A stretch of DNA of 64,000 bases from Dehalococcoidia bacterium (GTDB lineage Bacteria > Chloroflexota > Dehalococcoidia > DSTF01 > JACRBR01): assembly GCA_021462855.1 (NCBI GenBank), contig JAJTXQ010000040.1, forward strand, positions 62,001 to 126,000. Reading direction: 5' to 3'. The notes under the pieces were generated by a model. That model was not told the DNA's origin, did not search any database, and worked only from the letters and a program-made list of their open reading frames with translations. Shown here piece after piece: positions 61,518 through 64,000 of the stretch; within the stretch, counting starts at the first letter, position 1; each line of letters starts with the position of its first letter. The position numbers and the translations under genes are program-made.

Positions 61518-62549
61518 ATGACGAAGCGCGTCGGCATCCTCAACGTCACCGGCTACGCGGGCGCCGAACTCGCGCGCATCCTGTACGCGCACCCGGGGGC
61601 CGACCTCGTCGCCGTCACGGGGCGCAGCGCCGCCGGCAAGCGGCTCGCCGAAGTGTTCCCGCACCTCTGGGCGATGGACATGCCGGTCGATGATGCGCTG
61701 CCCGGCGTCCTCGACATCGTGTTCTCGGCGCTGCCGCACGCGGCGGCGGCCGAGCAGCTGCTGCCCGTCATCGAATCCGGCGCGACGGTCATCGACCTCA
61801 GCGCGGACTTCCGCCTGAAGCGCGTGGAGGAGTACGAGCAGGCGTACAAGGTGACACACCCGGCGCCGCACCTGCTCCAGCGCGCCGTCTTTGGCCTGCC
61901 GGAGCTCCACCGCGAAGAGCTCGCATCGTGCGACCTGATCGCCGTGCCCGGGTGTCACTCGACGGGCGTGATCCTGGCGCTGGCGCCGCTGTGCGCCGCC
62001 GGCGTCATCGAGCGCGACGTGATCGCCGACACGAAGACGGGGCTGTCGGGCGCAGGGCGAGCGCTCAACCTCAACGTGCACTTCTCGGAGGCCGACGAGA
62101 ACGTCGCGCCGTACGGGCTCGACGGCCACCGCCACCTCGCCGAGATGACGCAGGAGCTCGGGCTGCTCGCCGAGGCGCCGCAGCCCGCCGTCACCTTCGT
62201 CCCGCACTACATCCCGATGGCGCGCGGGATCCTCAGCACGTGCTACGCGCGCACGCGGCCCGGCGCGCTTTCCGGCGGCCGCGCGCAGATCATGGACATG
62301 TACCGCGAGTTCTACCGCGATGCGCCGTTCGTCCGCGTGTCAGACGCCGCGCCCGGCACCAAGCACGTGATGGGCACGAACTACTGCGTGGTCCATCCCT
62401 CGGTCGACCTGCGCACCGGCGCGGTCGTTGTCGCGAGCGCGCTCGACAACCTCGGCAAGGGCGCGGCGGGCGCGGCGGTGCAGTGCATGAACGTGCGGCT
62501 CGGCTTGCCCGAGACGGCCGGGCTGCAGTCGCTCGCGCTCTTCCCGTAG
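61518..62549 (+). CDS. argC: N-acetyl-gamma-glutamyl-phosphate reductase
   Basis: RVGILNVTGYAGAELARIL; VPGCHSTGVILALAPL; FVPHYIPMARGILSTCY. Confidence 0.95.
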   Translation: MTKRVGILNVTGYAGAELARILYAHPGADLVAVTGRSAAGKRLAEVFPHLWAMDMPVDDALPGVLDIVFSALPHAAAAEQLLPVIESGATVIDLSADFRLKRVEEYEQAYKVTHPAPHLLQRAVFGLPELHREELASCDLIAVPGCHSTGVILALAPLCAAGVIERDVIADTKTGLSGAGRALNLNVHFSEADENVAPYGLDGHRHLAEMTQELGLLAEAPQPAVTFVPHYIPMARGILSTCYARTRPGALSGGRAQIMDMYREFYRDAPFVRVSDAAPGTKHVMGTNYCVVHPSVDLRTGAVVVASALDNLGKGAAGAAVQCMNVRLGLPETAGLQSLALFP

Positions 62550-63778
62550 TGAGGAAGCGCGCCCCTGCGCGGGGCATCGAGGAGATCGCCGGCGGCGGCG
62601 TCACGTCGCCGCAGGGATTCCGCGCGGGCGCGACGTTCGCCGGCATCAAGACGCTCGGCAAGGCGCCCCTCGACCTCGGTATCGTCGCCTCGGACGCGCC
62701 CTGCGTGTCGGCGGCGATGTTCACGCGCAGCGCGGTCAAGGGCGCGGCGGTGCAGGTGTCGATACGGCACGCGCGCCGCGGCGCGTTGCGCGCGATCATC
62801 GTCAACGCCGGCTGCTCGAACGTCGCGACCGGGGCAACGGGGCTGCGCGATGCGGAAGAGATGGCCGACCTTGCCGCGGGCCGGCTGCGCATCGAGCCGG
62901 CCGGGGTGATCGTCGGCAGCACCGGCGTCATCGGCCGCGCGCTGCCGATGGACAAGATCCGCGCCGGCGTGCCGAGGATCCGCCTCGCGCGGGACGGCGG
63001 CGCCCGCTTCGCCCGGGCGATCATGACCACCGACACGCGCCCGAAGGAGGCCGCCGTGCGGTTCCGCGCCGGCGGGCGAGCGTACACGATCGGCGCGTGC
63101 GCCAAGGGCGCCGGGATGATCCACCCCGACATGGCGACCATGTTCTGCTGGATCACGACGGACGCCGCCGTCGAGCGGCGCTTCCTGCAGCGCGCGCTCC
63201 GCAATGCGGTGGACGACTCGCTGAACATGATGAGCGTCGACGCCGACACCAGCACCAGCGACACGACGGCAATCCTCGCGAACGGCGCCGCCGGTGGCCC
63301 GCGCATCGTCGCCGGCACGCCCGCCGCCGCAGCCTTCGCCGCCGCCTTGCGCCACGTCTGCATCAGCATGGCGAAGATGCTCGCCCGCGACGGCGAAGGC
63401 GCGCAAAAGCTGATCGAGGTGCGTATCGAGGGGGCGGCGAACGACCGGCAGGCGCGCGCGGCCGCCCGCACGGTCACCGCGTCGCCGCTCGTGAAGGCGG
63501 CGGTGCACGGCAACGACCCGAACTGGGGGCGCCTGCTGATGGCGGTCGGGCGCAGCGGCGCGCGCATCGACCTGGATCGGGCGGGTGTGTGGATCGGCGA
63601 CCTGCCCGTCTACCGTCGCCTGCCGCTGCCATTCGACGAAGCGGCGGCGAGCGCCTGCCTGCGAAACGAGGAGGTGCTGCTCCGCGTTGATCTCGGCGTG
63701 GGGAAGGCATCGGCGACGGCGTGGGGCTGCGACCTGACGCCGGAATACGTGCACATCAACAGTGACTACACCACCTGA
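62549..63778 (+). CDS. argJ: Glutamate N-acetyltransferase / amino-acid acetyltransferase
   Basis: VTSPQGFRAGATFAGIK; IVNAGCSNVATG; HPDMATMFCWITTDA; GNDPNWGRLLMAVGRSGA. Confidence 0.95.
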   Translation: MRKRAPARGIEEIAGGGVTSPQGFRAGATFAGIKTLGKAPLDLGIVASDAPCVSAAMFTRSAVKGAAVQVSIRHARRGALRAIIVNAGCSNVATGATGLRDAEEMADLAAGRLRIEPAGVIVGSTGVIGRALPMDKIRAGVPRIRLARDGGARFARAIMTTDTRPKEAAVRFRAGGRAYTIGACAKGAGMIHPDMATMFCWITTDAAVERRFLQRALRNAVDDSLNMMSVDADTSTSDTTAILANGAAGGPRIVAGTPAAAAFAAALRHVCISMAKMLARDGEGAQKLIEVRIEGAANDRQARAAARTVTASPLVKAAVHGNDPNWGRLLMAVGRSGARIDLDRAGVWIGDLPVYRRLPLPFDEAAASACLRNEEVLLRVDLGVGKASATAWGCDLTPEYVHINSDYTT

Positions 63779-64000
63779 CGCCGCGGAACGCCCGATCGTC
63801 GTGAAGCTCGGCGGGTCGACGCTGGGCGCGCACGACACGTCGCTGCGCGACATCGCCGCCGCGCGCCGCGATGGCAGCGCGATCGTCATCGTGCACGGCG
63901 GCGGCGCGGCGATCAGCGCGTGGCTCGCGCGCACAGGCGTCGAGCCGCGTTTCGTCCGCGGCCTGCGCGTGACCGACGAGGCGACGCTCGAGGTCGTCGT
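63762..64000 (+). CDS. argB: Acetylglutamate kinase (N-terminal part, runs off window)
   Basis: IVVKLGGSTLG...IVIVHGGGAAISAWLARTGVEPRFVRGLRVTDEATLEVV. Confidence 0.92.
   Translation, partial: MTTPPDAAERPIVVKLGGSTLGAHDTSLRDIAAARRDGSAIVIVHGGGAAISAWLARTGVEPRFVRGLRVTDEATLEVV

Overview
High-GC bacterial chromosomal window. Gene content and Thr/Pro-rich exported proteins suggest Chloroflexota or a related lineage (inference only). It is densely packed with housekeeping and biosynthesis genes: glgA, ROK kinase, ribD, leuB, icd, recA-recX, rny, hisA/hisH, ligA, larE, argS, a heme/siroheme cluster (hemB, cobA-hemD, hemC, hemA, cysG-N), thrC-NIL-MoaD/ThiS-P450, and argC-argJ-argB. No rRNA, CRISPR array, prophage or transposon was seen. 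One tRNA (CAU) is present. Main observations: (1) selD starts at 3142 and carries an in-frame UGA at the active-site Cys17 position, followed by an E. coli fdhF-like SECIS apical stem-loop, so it appears to be a selenoprotein that the ORF track truncates; (2) a ComB-family gene is interrupted by a single in-frame TAG; (3) a promoter, 34-aa leader ORF and intrinsic terminator precede an ABC exporter; (4) a multi-helix structured leader precedes thrC; (5) a MerR-type regulator heads the heme operon and has a dyad between its -35 and -10 plus GAGATT-type repeats; (6) a perfect 10-bp inverted repeat pair flanks the recA promoter; (7) a CsrA-like GGA site overlaps the csrA ribosome-binding site.
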